A stretch of DNA of 64,000 bases from Paludisphaera soli (GTDB lineage: Bacteria; Planctomycetota; Planctomycetia; Isosphaerales; Isosphaeraceae), in contig NZ_JAALJI010000024.1 of the NCBI RefSeq assembly GCF_011064595.1, positions 1 through 64,000 of the forward strand, given 5' to 3'. Under the pieces are notes generated by a model, which searched no databases, had not been told where the DNA came from, and saw only the letters and a list, made by a program, of their open reading frames with translations. A program made the position numbers and the translations under genes. This document shows positions 1 to 7,622 of this stretch, in pieces (positions within the stretch are counted from its first letter, which is position 1; each line of letters begins with the position of its first letter).

Positions 1-43
1 AATGTGAGAAGTGTGAACCCGAAGTGTGAACTTCACACCCCGC

Positions 44-898
44 TTAATCGTCATCCTCCCACGCTTCAAGCTGGCCGGTCTCGCGAGATTTCCGACCTCG
101 CGCGAAGGAGTCTTTCGGTCGCTTGAGGCTCTCCAGAAACCTCCCAAGCTCCTCATAGTCGTAGAGGCGTCTTCGTGAGCGTCCCACCTCGCGGGCGAGC
201 GAGGCGATCGTGATCTTGCGGCCTTCCCGCGCCCAAGCGAGTGCGACGGCTATCGCCCGAACCTCGGCGCTGTCTCGCCTCCCTCCACCCGGTGCGGCGG
301 CTTGGTCGGGCGTCACGAGGTCGGGAAGCGCCGGCGGGGTGTCGGCGACTACTGCGCTTGGTTGGCTTGCTGGCGGCGGAGTGGACGGGACTACTTCAAT
401 CTGAGGAAGGATGAAATTCAGCTCGATAACAGGCCACAGCAAGAGAATCCCCTCGCACTCCGCGATGATTTCGCGAGTAGCGACTCGCGCGGCCACCTCG
501 TGAGCGGTCACCCCCTGCCCCGGCCGCCAGATCTCTCTAATGAGTCTCTGGAGGCAGACTTCGCCCGTAGGGATTGTCGAGCGGCCCCAGGAAATCTGGT
601 TGCGGACTGTGTGCGACCAAGCCTCGTGATATCGCCGAAGCCCCATGGCGCAAAGTTCGATCTCATAAGCTATCGCCTCCATCACCCGACCCAGTCCCAC
701 GGGCACTCGGCCGGTGTCGGGCGGCTCGCGATAAAGCCGTCCGAAGTGAATCAGATGAGCCAGTTCGCCCCTCATCACGGCCACATAGAATTTAGCTGTG
801 ACCGGGAACCGGGGGGCACCACCCTGCCATCGCTCGGGGAGTTCGGAGGGATGTTCGACGATCGGAGCATGGGCGAGGCGAGGACGTTCGTCCGGCAT
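44..898 (-). CDS. Hypothetical protein with C-terminal helix-turn-helix-like segment
   Basis: An open frame of 284 codons starts at an ATG at 898 and uses G/C-rich third positions, so it looks coding. I do not recognise a family. The N-terminal 170 residues look like a helical globular domain. A Pro/Ala-rich linker follows (about 172-205), then a C-terminal segment with a helix-turn-helix pattern, ITIASLAREVGRSRRRLY (about 228-245), followed by a basic and acidic tail. DNA binding is inferred from that segment only. The gene is transcribed away from the HLKRI-type gene at 1154, leaving about 250 bp for divergent promoters. It lies in the accessory left part of the window. Confidence 0.6.
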   Translation of the reverse strand: MPDERPRLAHAPIVEHPSELPERWQGGAPRFPVTAKFYVAVMRGELAHLIHFGRLYREPPDTGRVPVGLGRVMEAIAYEIELCAMGLRRYHEAWSHTVRNQISWGRSTIPTGEVCLQRLIREIWRPGQGVTAHEVAARVATREIIAECEGILLLWPVIELNFILPQIEVVPSTPPPASQPSAVVADTPPALPDLVTPDQAAAPGGGRRDSAEVRAIAVALAWAREGRKITIASLAREVGRSRRRLYDYEELGRFLESLKRPKDSFARGRKSRETGQLEAWEDDD

Positions 899-1095
899 GG
901 CGGGCTCCCCTGAACGCGGGCCGAACCCGGCCGGGGCGTCAGGGGATGACCGCGCCCGGCCGGGTCCGCTTGGCTTGTGGTTGGCCTACCGACAAGCGCA
1001 CCCGCGATATAATTATATCATCTCGCCGACAAGCGGACGGCTCCCTTCGACGTGCCTGGATCGGTCGAATGCTCGGGACGCCCCGAGGCGCGGGC

Positions 1096-1153
1096 GAAAG
1101 GTCGTCAAGTGGGGCAGTCGGGAGGATGTGGGTTACGAGACGGAGGGACGGCC
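1096..1153 (+). promoter_or_regulatory. Conserved 58-bp leader of the HLKRI-type gene (copy 1)
   Basis: The 58 bases just before the GTG at 1154 match, without gaps, the 58 bases before the start of the paralogue at 63528 (47 of 58 identical by eye). The block includes GGATGTGGGTTACG and ends in a purine-rich stretch that can act as ribosome binding site (GGAGGG at 1142-1147). The frame is open through the block in both copies, so it could instead encode an 18-residue N-terminal extension starting further upstream. Whether it is leader RNA, promoter or coding is not settled. Confidence 0.5.
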
Positions 1154-2098
1154 GTGCACCTGAAACGGATCGAAGGCAGGTACTACGCCTACGAGTCGAC
1201 GCGCCAGGGCGACCGGTTCACGTCCCGCTGCTGGGGCCGCATGCCGGACCGGCACGTCCCCATGTGTCTCGAACTCGTGAGGGATTGTCGGGAGATGCGG
1301 GCGATCGAGAAGGCCGAGGCCGAGCGCGAGCAGGCCCGGACGCTGGCCCCGCTCGTGGCCTTGCGGGACGAGGTGATCGCTTACGGCGCGGAGGTGGACG
1401 CGGCTGTCGCCTCGGTCTTGACCGCGTTCGGATATCACCGGCCTCGGCGCGGGCCGTGGCGCAAGCAGAGGGGGCGCGACATGGGCGACTCAGCGGCGAA
1501 GGCGAAGGTGGAGGTGGCCCGAACCAAGATCGGCGAGCTGATCCACCTGGCTAACAAGGGTGACGCCCTGGCTGCCGAGAAGCTGCCTGCGGCCCTGGTC
1601 GCGGCGGCGGGGAGATCCGGCGGCGATGTGGAGACCGAAACATTCTCTCTGATGTTGGACGTGCTCCCGGCCCCGAAGGAGCCGGCCGAGGCGAGGGTCG
1701 AACTGATGAAACGCGAGCTGGCCCCGCCTGGGTCCTCCCTGATGGTGCGGCTGATGGCCGGCCGAGTGGTCGCCGATTGGACCCACGTCCAGACTTGGGA
1801 GAAGTTCCTGGCGGGCGCCCACAGCGGCAAGTTCAAGGCGACGGTCGGGGACGCGATGCGATGGGAGAAGAGCTTGAATGCGGCCGTGCTCCGCTACCAG
1901 AGGGGGCTCGTCGCCCTGGCCAGGATCAAACGCCTGGACCTTCCGGTCATCGCCCAGGTCAACATCGCAGAGGCGGGATCGCAGCAACTGAACCAGGCCC
2001 GCGTGGATTCGACCCTCGCGGGCGATGCTACGCGCCAGCCCAAAGATCGACGTCGAGGAAACTCGGCGACGAGAAGCGCATCGAGTCCTCGGGCCTGA
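1154..2098 (+). CDS. HLKRI-type hypothetical protein, copy 1 (planctomycete accessory family)
   Basis: A 314-aa protein from a GTG with GGAGGG six bases upstream; an in-frame extension to 1052 is possible. The N-terminus reads HLKRIEGRYYAYES, then SRCWGRMPD, a compact basic beta-type segment resembling the arm domains of integrases, though that is only a resemblance. A charged helical middle follows, then AFGYHRPRRGPWRKQRG, a second domain with LANKGDALAAEKLPAAL, and a C-terminus with VIAQVNIAEAGSQQLNQA. A 280-aa paralogue lies at 62686-63528 with the same domain order. In both places a terminase-small-subunit-like gene follows on the same strand, so the two probably form a functional pair. 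No enzymatic motif is seen. The last 25 residues diverge from the paralogue. Confidence 0.7.
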   Translation: MHLKRIEGRYYAYESTRQGDRFTSRCWGRMPDRHVPMCLELVRDCREMRAIEKAEAEREQARTLAPLVALRDEVIAYGAEVDAAVASVLTAFGYHRPRRGPWRKQRGRDMGDSAAKAKVEVARTKIGELIHLANKGDALAAEKLPAALVAAAGRSGGDVETETFSLMLDVLPAPKEPAEARVELMKRELAPPGSSLMVRLMAGRVVADWTHVQTWEKFLAGAHSGKFKATVGDAMRWEKSLNAAVLRYQRGLVALARIKRLDLPVIAQVNIAEAGSQQLNQARVDSTLAGDATRQPKDRRRGNSATRSASSPRA

Positions 2099-2101
2099 TG
2101 G

Positions 2102-2123
2102 TCCCGGGGGGTTATCCCCGGGA
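2102..2123 (+). terminator. Hairpin after the HLKRI-type gene
   Basis: TCCCGGGG (2102-2109) and CCCCGGGA (2116-2123) form a perfect 8-bp stem with a 6-nt loop, three bases after the stop codon at 2096-2098. There is no clear T tract, so termination is inferred from position. Confidence 0.45.
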
Positions 2124-2214
2124 AACCTCCAGACGCGAAAACATGAGGCCGGATCAATATCAAAGCAGCTCGGCCCTGGGCACGTGCGACGGTTGCTCGC
2201 CGAGCGGGGTGGTT

Positions 2215-2844
2215 TCAGCGGCCGCGACGCCGACATGCGAGGCCCAGGCCTGCCACTACGGCCGTGCCCAGGAGGGCGAACGACGCAGGTTCTGGCACCG
2301 GCGCGAAGCTGTAGAACAGCGAGCCATATACGCGCGAGGTGCCGTAGTCGCTGACCTGGTCGAAAGTCGCGAAGAACCGCTCAACCCGCCGGAATCCGCC
2401 CGGAAGCCTGGTGAACGAAACCTCGTGGATGGTGAAGGTTCCGCTCAACTCGTTGCTGCCCTGGGCCGCGAAGGTGACGTCCATGCCAGGGTGCCCTTGG
2501 GCCGCGAAGAGCGACCGCTGGGCGTCGTCGTAGACCCCGGGGAGGATGCCCGTTCCGAGTCCGAAGGTGCTGAAGTTGAGCCTTGAGTAGACTTCGGCGC
2601 TTTCTCTGACCCGAAACTCGATGTACGTCCAATCGCCATTGGGCAGGTTTGCAGCCCGGAGCGGATTGTAGCCCTGGGCATTGTCGTCCGTGATTAGATA
2701 ATCCAGGCCCCCTCCGATGTAGCTCCCCGGCGTGCTGTGAAGCTCCAGGCGTGCGAAGCCGGCTTTTACGGGGCTGCCGATACCCGAGGCGAGCACGATG
2801 GCAAAGATGAACATGCAGGCTCGCCCAAGACGCGAAGACGACAT
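2215..2844 (-). CDS. PEP-CTERM sorting-domain exported protein
   Basis: A 209-aa protein with an N-terminal signal peptide (hydrophobic MFIFAIVLASGIGSP near residues 11-25) and a classic C-terminal sorting tail: VPEPASFALLGTAVVAGLGL followed by ACRRRGR. PEP-CTERM proteins are exported and processed by an exosortase; no exosortase gene is in this window. The body is probably a beta-rich extracellular domain and I cannot assign it a function. The gene lies on the opposite strand between the HLKRI gene and its terminase-like partner. In the second copy of that module the two genes are only 170 bp apart, so this gene may be a later insertion. Confidence 0.8.
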   Translation of the reverse strand: MSSSRLGRACMFIFAIVLASGIGSPVKAGFARLELHSTPGSYIGGGLDYLITDDNAQGYNPLRAANLPNGDWTYIEFRVRESAEVYSRLNFSTFGLGTGILPGVYDDAQRSLFAAQGHPGMDVTFAAQGSNELSGTFTIHEVSFTRLPGGFRRVERFFATFDQVSDYGTSRVYGSLFYSFAPVPEPASFALLGTAVVAGLGLACRRRGR

Positions 2845-3413
2845 ACTTGAATCCCTTGTCGAACCGGATCAATGCGAAGCCCATGGGGCCCGCCATCATC
2901 CCGACGAACGACGGCGGAGTCAATCATCCGTTCAGGCACGCGATGGCTCTTTGCAGTCCGGGCCACTGATGCCGAGGCCGACCAGATCGTCGGGGCCGGG
3001 AAGCCCGGCGGGGCTGGCGCGGTGCGGCCTGGCGGCTGGAGCGACGGTTCCCCTTGCGGTGGAGGGCCGATCGCAGGCGCGAGCAGGGGACGCCATCCCA
3101 GGAAGCTCCCGTCTGAGGACAGGGCCCATCGGGGAATCTCGGTGACGATGGGAGTATTGAAATGCGACCGCGCTCGGAAACTCAGTGACGACGGCGTCAC
3201 CGGGTTTCCCCAGCCCCCCGGGGGGAAACTCAACAACGAGTAGCGCGTCGAGTTTCGGCGTCGCGGGGAACTAGGTTTCCTTTCCCTGAAGCAGGGAATA
3301 TTTCGAGCCGTGCAACTAGGGGTTTTGGCCCGAATGCGATGCGAGGGCTGGGCGTCTTTCCACCGGAGCAGTGAAAGTTTCGAGGTGCCGCACCTAGGCC
3401 GGGAGGTCTCGCG
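2845..3413. other. Gene-free stretch with an array of degenerate repeats
   Basis: No convincing coding frame is seen in these 569 bp. The right part (from about 3130) carries the repeat array listed separately, and a strong palindrome at 3204-3229, in which GTTTCCCC and GGGGAAAC enclose CCCCCC/GGGGGG. Copy 2 of the module has a related but shorter spacer at 62516-62685. Confidence 0.6.
3134..3398 (+). repeat. Spaced AACT-motif array upstream of terminase-like gene (copy 1)
   Basis: Related units start at 3134 (GAATCTCGGTGACGATGG), 3177 (GAAACTCAGTGACGACGG), 3225 (GAAACTC), 3267 (GGAACTAGG) and 3312 (GCAACTAGG), spaced 43, 48, 42 and 45 bp. A further weaker unit, GCACCTAGG, sits at 3390-3398, 15 bp before the ATG. 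The last three regular units (3225, 3267, 3312) have exactly the same 42/45-bp spacing as the units upstream of the paralogous gene at 62515. CTAG is normally rare in high-GC genomes, which makes its recurrence notable. It could be a binding-site array (operator or pac-like) or a structured leader RNA. Confidence 0.6.
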
Positions 3414-3719
3414 ATGAGCCGATTCGAGCGCGGGCTGTTGAGACTGCTGGCCAGGCACGAGAAGGCCAAGCGGAAGCATAAGCCGCCGCGAGTGCCGACG
3501 CTGACCGAGAGGCAGAGGGCGTTCGTGGACGCGTATTTGTGGAAGACCACGGGCAACGCCACCGAGGCGGCCCGCCTCGTGGGCTACAAGTGGCCCGGCA
3601 AGGTTGGACCGGCGCTGGTCCACCACCCACTGATCAAGCCCATTCTCAACAACCAGGTCGACCTCATGGTCGCTTCGCATCGAGGGCCGCTCCGGGCCGG
3701 GCTGCTGTCATTCCGGTGA
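3414..3719 (+). CDS. Orphan terminase-small-subunit-like protein (copy 1)
   Basis: A 101-aa protein from ATG, with GGGAGG eight bases upstream. After a basic N-terminus it has the Terminase_2 (TerS) pattern LTERQRAFVDAYLWKTTGNA, then TEAARLVGYKWPGKVGPALV and a conserved HHPLI. This is the DNA-binding helix-turn-helix region of phage packaging small subunits. No large terminase, portal or capsid gene is nearby, so packaging in the phage sense is not supported; a DNA-recognition role is inferred. A near-identical paralogue lies at 62273-62515 and a more distant one at 5690-5995. The repeat array upstream is shared with the near-identical copy. Confidence 0.8.
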   Translation: MSRFERGLLRLLARHEKAKRKHKPPRVPTLTERQRAFVDAYLWKTTGNATEAARLVGYKWPGKVGPALVHHPLIKPILNNQVDLMVASHRGPLRAGLLSFR

Positions 3720-4013
3720 GCTGTCAGGGGGTATTGAGAGGTTCTGAGAGTGCATAAAAGAGAGCGGAGCTGCCCCCGACGCATTTGGGTGACAGCTAAG
3801 GATTGCCGACCTTTCGACTTCGGGAGCGGGGCGTCTTAGAACTCGCCCGTGGTTAAGAATCGCGACAGTAGTATGGGCACATAACGCAGGACTATAGGCC
3901 CTTGTCCGTCCGTGCTCGCATGCGTTAAGCTACGCCTCCCGGCGGCGGCACAGATCGTCCGAATTGGATAAGGACGCGGACCCGACCGCCGACCACAGCG
4001 ATGGAGCGACAGC

Positions 4014-5405
4014 ATGAATCGGACGCATGGACGGTCCCGCCGGTCCCACTTCCGCGCCTGGGGCTTGGAACCACTGGAGGGTCGTCGTCTCTTGGCCGAC
4101 GCCTCGCAGATCGCCTTCCCCGGCCTGGTCATCCCGAGCGTAATCGAGTCGGCGGGCAGCGTACCACTGACGGTTGTGCGGACAGGCGACCTGTCGGGAC
4201 CGGCGAGCGTGCGCGTCCGGACCGAGTCAACCTCGGCATTCGCGGGATTTGACTACGCCCCGGTCGACGTCGTCGTCGATTTCGCCCCGGGCGAGTCGCA
4301 AGCGACTTTCTCCGTACCTATACTCGACGATGACGTCTCGGAGCCGCTTAGCAAGTTCATCCTTGTCCGACTTTCGGAGCCGACCGGCGTGGACGGCCTC
4401 GGTTTCTGGTCGGTCGTGGGATTCCAACTGGAAGACGACGAACCTGGAAGTTACTCCAGCCTGGCGTTCATGGACTTCGACGAAGCCGGGCTCTGGACCT
4501 ACAACGACGCGGAAGGCTACCGCAAGATCAACGACCGCTCTCCCGAGGCGATCGTGACCACGCCCGATCGTGGCGCGTACATGGACTTCGGGACCGCCGG
4601 GCTCTGGGCCTGGGACGCCTTGCAGGGCTACAGGAAGCTCAGCGACTCCGACCCCGAGAGCCTGGCCCTGCTCCCCACGAAGCACGCCCCGACGCCGCAG
4701 TTCGGGCCGGAGGCGGGGCCGATCTGGGACGGCCCCAAGCTGCTCGTCGACTTCGGCCAAGGCGGGCTATGGGCCCTGGGTCAAGACGCGGGCGACTGGC
4801 GGAAGGTCAACGACGTCAGCCCCGAGAACATGGTCGCAGACGGTTACGGCGTCCTCCTCGACTACGGCCCGCAGGGCGTGTGGCGCTGGGACAGCTTTCA
4901 GGGCGGCTGGACCAAGCTCAACGACGCCAGCCCCGAAGCCATGGTTGGCGGGGACGGCGGCTTGCCGGTCTTCTTCGACTACGGCGCGAGCGGCCTCTGG
5001 AGCCTCCAAGGAGGCGAGTGGAGGCGAGTGAACGAGGCCGATCCCGAGGCGATCATCGGTTCTCGGGGCCTCCTCTACGTCGATCTGGGCACCGAGGGGC
5101 TCTGGATGGTGGATGGGATCGGACGCTGGGAGAGGCTCAGCGAAGTCGACCCTCGATCGATAACCGCCTCGGAGGCCGGGGTCTTCGTCGACTTCGGCTA
5201 CGCCGGCTTTTGGAGGTACGTCCCGTCGATGACTCGATGGGACCACCTCAACGCCAGGTCGCCCGAGCTTGTCGAGGTCGACGCCTCCTCCGACGGCGTC
5301 GTGCTCGACTTCGGCGATGCCGGTGTCTGGCGATGGGACGGCTTGAGGGGCTACCGCAAGCTCAACGATCGATCGGCATCCCGCATCGCCCTCGCGAGCG
5401 CTTGA
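4014..5405 (+). CDS. Exported Calx-beta domain protein with DFG/GLW tandem repeats
   Basis: A 463-aa protein. The N-terminus is basic and carries LEPLEGRRLLADA, the planctomycete LEPR-XLL type motif of exported proteins. Residues about 35-145 form a Calx-beta domain (ESAGSVPLTVVRTGDLSGPA ... FAPGESQATFSVPILDDD). The rest is eight or nine degenerate repeats of about 35 residues with the pattern D-(F/Y/L)-G-x-x-G-(L/V/F)-W, then W-(D/R), then Y-R-K-(L/I)-N-D and S-P-E. The repeats may form a beta-propeller or solenoid; that is inference. Substrate or partner is unknown. A GC-rich hairpin follows the stop codon. Confidence 0.75.
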   Translation: MNRTHGRSRRSHFRAWGLEPLEGRRLLADASQIAFPGLVIPSVIESAGSVPLTVVRTGDLSGPASVRVRTESTSAFAGFDYAPVDVVVDFAPGESQATFSVPILDDDVSEPLSKFILVRLSEPTGVDGLGFWSVVGFQLEDDEPGSYSSLAFMDFDEAGLWTYNDAEGYRKINDRSPEAIVTTPDRGAYMDFGTAGLWAWDALQGYRKLSDSDPESLALLPTKHAPTPQFGPEAGPIWDGPKLLVDFGQGGLWALGQDAGDWRKVNDVSPENMVADGYGVLLDYGPQGVWRWDSFQGGWTKLNDASPEAMVGGDGGLPVFFDYGASGLWSLQGGEWRRVNEADPEAIIGSRGLLYVDLGTEGLWMVDGIGRWERLSEVDPRSITASEAGVFVDFGYAGFWRYVPSMTRWDHLNARSPELVEVDASSDGVVLDFGDAGVWRWDGLRGYRKLNDRSASRIALASA

Positions 5406-5437
5406 GCCCGAGCACCCGATCCTGATCATTCACTCAA

Positions 5438-5472
5438 ACGGCCGGGCCTTTCAGGACTCGGAGCCCGGCCGT
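5438..5472 (+). terminator. Rho-independent-like hairpin after the Calx-beta gene
   Basis: ACGGCCGGGC (5438-5447) pairs perfectly with GCCCGGCCGT (5463-5472) around a 15-nt loop, 32 bp after the stop codon. No T tract follows, as is common in high-GC genomes. Confidence 0.55.
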
Positions 5473-5689
5473 CAGCGGTCCACCGGGCTTCTCGACCCCA
5501 AGAAAGCTCGCATCTGGGTGACGATCAACGCGATGCATCCGGGGGGGATTCGGCGGCAGTTAGCATTCGCGGCCTTCGAATTGCCTCCCGGATGCATGTA
5601 GGTATTTGCTAGAAAAAGCTGGTGTTCCGGCGAGTTCGCCGCGATCTGCCGAGCCTCGGATATGCGATATCCCCAGGGGATTCAGCCAT

Positions 5690-5995
5690 ATGACCGAGAT
5701 GCAGCGACGGTTCTGCGACGCGTACCTCGATGGTGCCCGCTACAACGCCACCCAGGCCGCGAGGCTGGCAGGCTTCGCCTGGCCGAACAAGCAGGGGCCG
5801 CGCCTCATGCAGCATCCCGAGGTTGGGCCCGCCGTCGAGGCCGAGTTCCTGAGGCGGCATCCGGGAGTCGCGAGGATGGAGGCGGAGTGGGCGGAGGCGA
5901 AGCGACGTGAGGCGGTCAGGAGTGCTAGGAATGCACGTCGACGGGAGCGGCGACGGGCCGACAAGGCGAGCCGATCCGTCTGCCAGTTCGACTGA
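5690..5995 (+). CDS. Orphan terminase-small-subunit-like protein (third paralogue)
   Basis: The ATG at 5690 (AGGGG 10 bases upstream) gives 101 aa, the same length as the paralogue at 3414; an upstream TTG would add 28 poorly coding residues. MTEMQRRFCDAYLDGARYNA, TQAARLAGFAWPNKQGPRLM and QHPEVGPAVEAEFL match the Terminase_2 N-terminal helix-turn-helix region. The C-terminal third is basic and helical (KRREAVRSARNARRRERRR). As with the other copies, no large terminase is near. It lies 140 bp before the convergent end of the restriction-modification operon. DNA binding is a family inference. Confidence 0.75.
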   Translation: MTEMQRRFCDAYLDGARYNATQAARLAGFAWPNKQGPRLMQHPEVGPAVEAEFLRRHPGVARMEAEWAEAKRREAVRSARNARRRERRRADKASRSVCQFD

Positions 5996-6134
5996 TCTCC
6001 GCAGGGCAGTGTTCCGGCCATCCCGCGAAGCGACCGCACAAAACGGAGAAAGCCCGAGGGGGTCAGGGGGTCGGTGCGCGAACTCCGGTTCGCGAACCGA
6101 CTCCGGCCCATGAGGCTCAAACGCAGGTCCGGCC

Positions 6135-7622
6135 CTACTCTTTCAACTCGGCCGCGATCGAGGCGAACTGTTCCATCGCGGCCTGCAAGTCCTCGGCGAT
6201 CTCCTGCGCCAGGACGTCCGGCTCGGGGAGGCTTTCGGCGTCTTCGAGGCTCTTGTCGCGAATCCAGAAGATGTCGAGATTGAACTTGTCCCGTTTGGCG
6301 ATCTCGTCGTAGCTGAAGGAACGCCAGCGTCCCTCGGGGTTGGACTCGCTCCACGAGGGGGTTCTCTCGTGGCGGTTTTCTGGGTGGTAGCAGGAAACGA
6401 ATTCGTCCAGGTCCGAGCGCTTCAGGGGCTTGGTCTTCAGGGTGTGGTGGATGTTGGTGCGGTAGTCGTAGACCCAGAGTCGATCGGTCCAGGGTTGCTC
6501 GCGGGCCGGCTTGGCGTCGAGGAAGAGGACGTTCGCCTTCACGCCCTGGGCGTAGAAGATGCCGGTCGGCAGCCGCAGGAGGGTGTGGATGTCGCACTGT
6601 TCGAGCAGCTTCCGGCGCACCGTCTCGCCGGCCCCGCCCTCGAAAAGGACGTTGTCGGGGACCACGACGGCGCAGCGGCCGTTCACCTTGAGCAGCGTCT
6701 TGACGTGCTGCAGGAAGTTCAACTGCTTGTTCTTGGTCGTCGTCCAGAAGTCCAGGCGCTCATAGGCCTGGTCCTCCTTCTCCAGGTCGCCTTCCTCGTT
6801 CACGATGGACATCGTGGACTTCTTCCCGAAGGGCGGGTTCGTCAGCACAAGGCTGAAGCGCTCGCCGGGGTCTTGGGCGAGGCTGTCCTTGCCCGAGGCG
6901 ATCGGGCAAGGGTCGGCGTCGATGCCGTGGAGCATCAGGTTCATGATGCAGAGGCGGGCGGTGTTCGGGACGAGTTCCCAGCCCTTCACGAAGCCTCGCT
7001 TCAGGTGTTTCTTCTCGTCGGGGTCGAGGTCCCGCCCCTCCTTCTCCACGACGTAATCATGCGCCGCCAGCAGGAATCCCCCGGTCCCGCAGGCGGGGTC
7101 GCAGACCGTGTCGCTCGCCGTCGGGCGGATGCAATCCACGATCGCCTTGATGAGTTCGCGCGGGGTGAAATACTGCCCCGCCCCCTTCGGCGACTCGGCG
7201 GCGCTCTTGGAGAGCAGGCCCTCGTAGATGTCGCCCTTCACGTCGGCCTGCATCGACATCCACTTCTCGGGGTCAATCAGGTCCACGATCAGGCGGCGGA
7301 GCGTGACGGCGTTCTGGATCTCCGGCTTCGCCTTCTTGAAGACCTCGCCGAGCATCCCCGGCCGCGAACTGAGGTGCTCCAGGACGTGACGATACTGGAT
7401 CTCCAGCGCTTCCCCCTCCAAGCCCTTGAGGCTGGCCCAATCGTATCCTTCCGGCACGAACGGCTTGCGGTTGTAGGGGGGCTTCGTCTGCTCGTCCGCC
7501 ATCTTCAGGAAGAGCAGGAACGTGATCTGCTCGACGTAGGCCATGTAGCTCAGGCCGTCGTCCCGAAGGACGTGGGCGAAGTTCCAGGCCTTGCTGACGA
7601 TCTGCTGGCTGGCGGTGCTCAT
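6135..7622 (-). CDS. hsdM: Type I restriction-modification methyltransferase subunit
   Basis: A 495-aa protein with the N-terminal helical HsdM domain followed by the N6-adenine methylase fold. AdoMet-binding motif I is VCDPACGTGGF (about 173-183) and catalytic motif IV is NPPFG (262-266); GAGQYFTPRELIKAIVDCI precedes motif I, as is usual. With HsdS it would methylate adenines in a bipartite target. It is the last gene of a minus-strand operon and its ATG overlaps the stop of the upstream nuclease gene by 4 nt (ATGA), which implies translational coupling. Length and motifs are normal, so the subunit looks intact. It ends with TAG. Confidence 0.93.
   Translation of the reverse strand: MSTASQQIVSKAWNFAHVLRDDGLSYMAYVEQITFLLFLKMADEQTKPPYNRKPFVPEGYDWASLKGLEGEALEIQYRHVLEHLSSRPGMLGEVFKKAKPEIQNAVTLRRLIVDLIDPEKWMSMQADVKGDIYEGLLSKSAAESPKGAGQYFTPRELIKAIVDCIRPTASDTVCDPACGTGGFLLAAHDYVVEKEGRDLDPDEKKHLKRGFVKGWELVPNTARLCIMNLMLHGIDADPCPIASGKDSLAQDPGERFSLVLTNPPFGKKSTMSIVNEEGDLEKEDQAYERLDFWTTTKNKQLNFLQHVKTLLKVNGRCAVVVPDNVLFEGGAGETVRRKLLEQCDIHTLLRLPTGIFYAQGVKANVLFLDAKPAREQPWTDRLWVYDYRTNIHHTLKTKPLKRSDLDEFVSCYHPENRHERTPSWSESNPEGRWRSFSYDEIAKRDKFNLDIFWIRDKSLEDAESLPEPDVLAQEIAEDLQAAMEQFASIAAELKE

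Noticed and set aside
3134-3398. Integron attC-like sites for the AACTAGG units.
   Set aside because: No paired R'/R'' core (RYYYAAC and GTTRRRY) in the right arrangement and no integron-type integrase in the window.
3781-5522. Direct repeats GCATTTGGGTGAC / GCATCTGGGTGAC flanking the Calx-beta gene as cassette ends.
   Set aside because: Only 13 bases with a mismatch and no extended similarity; likely chance, mentioned only as a weak note.
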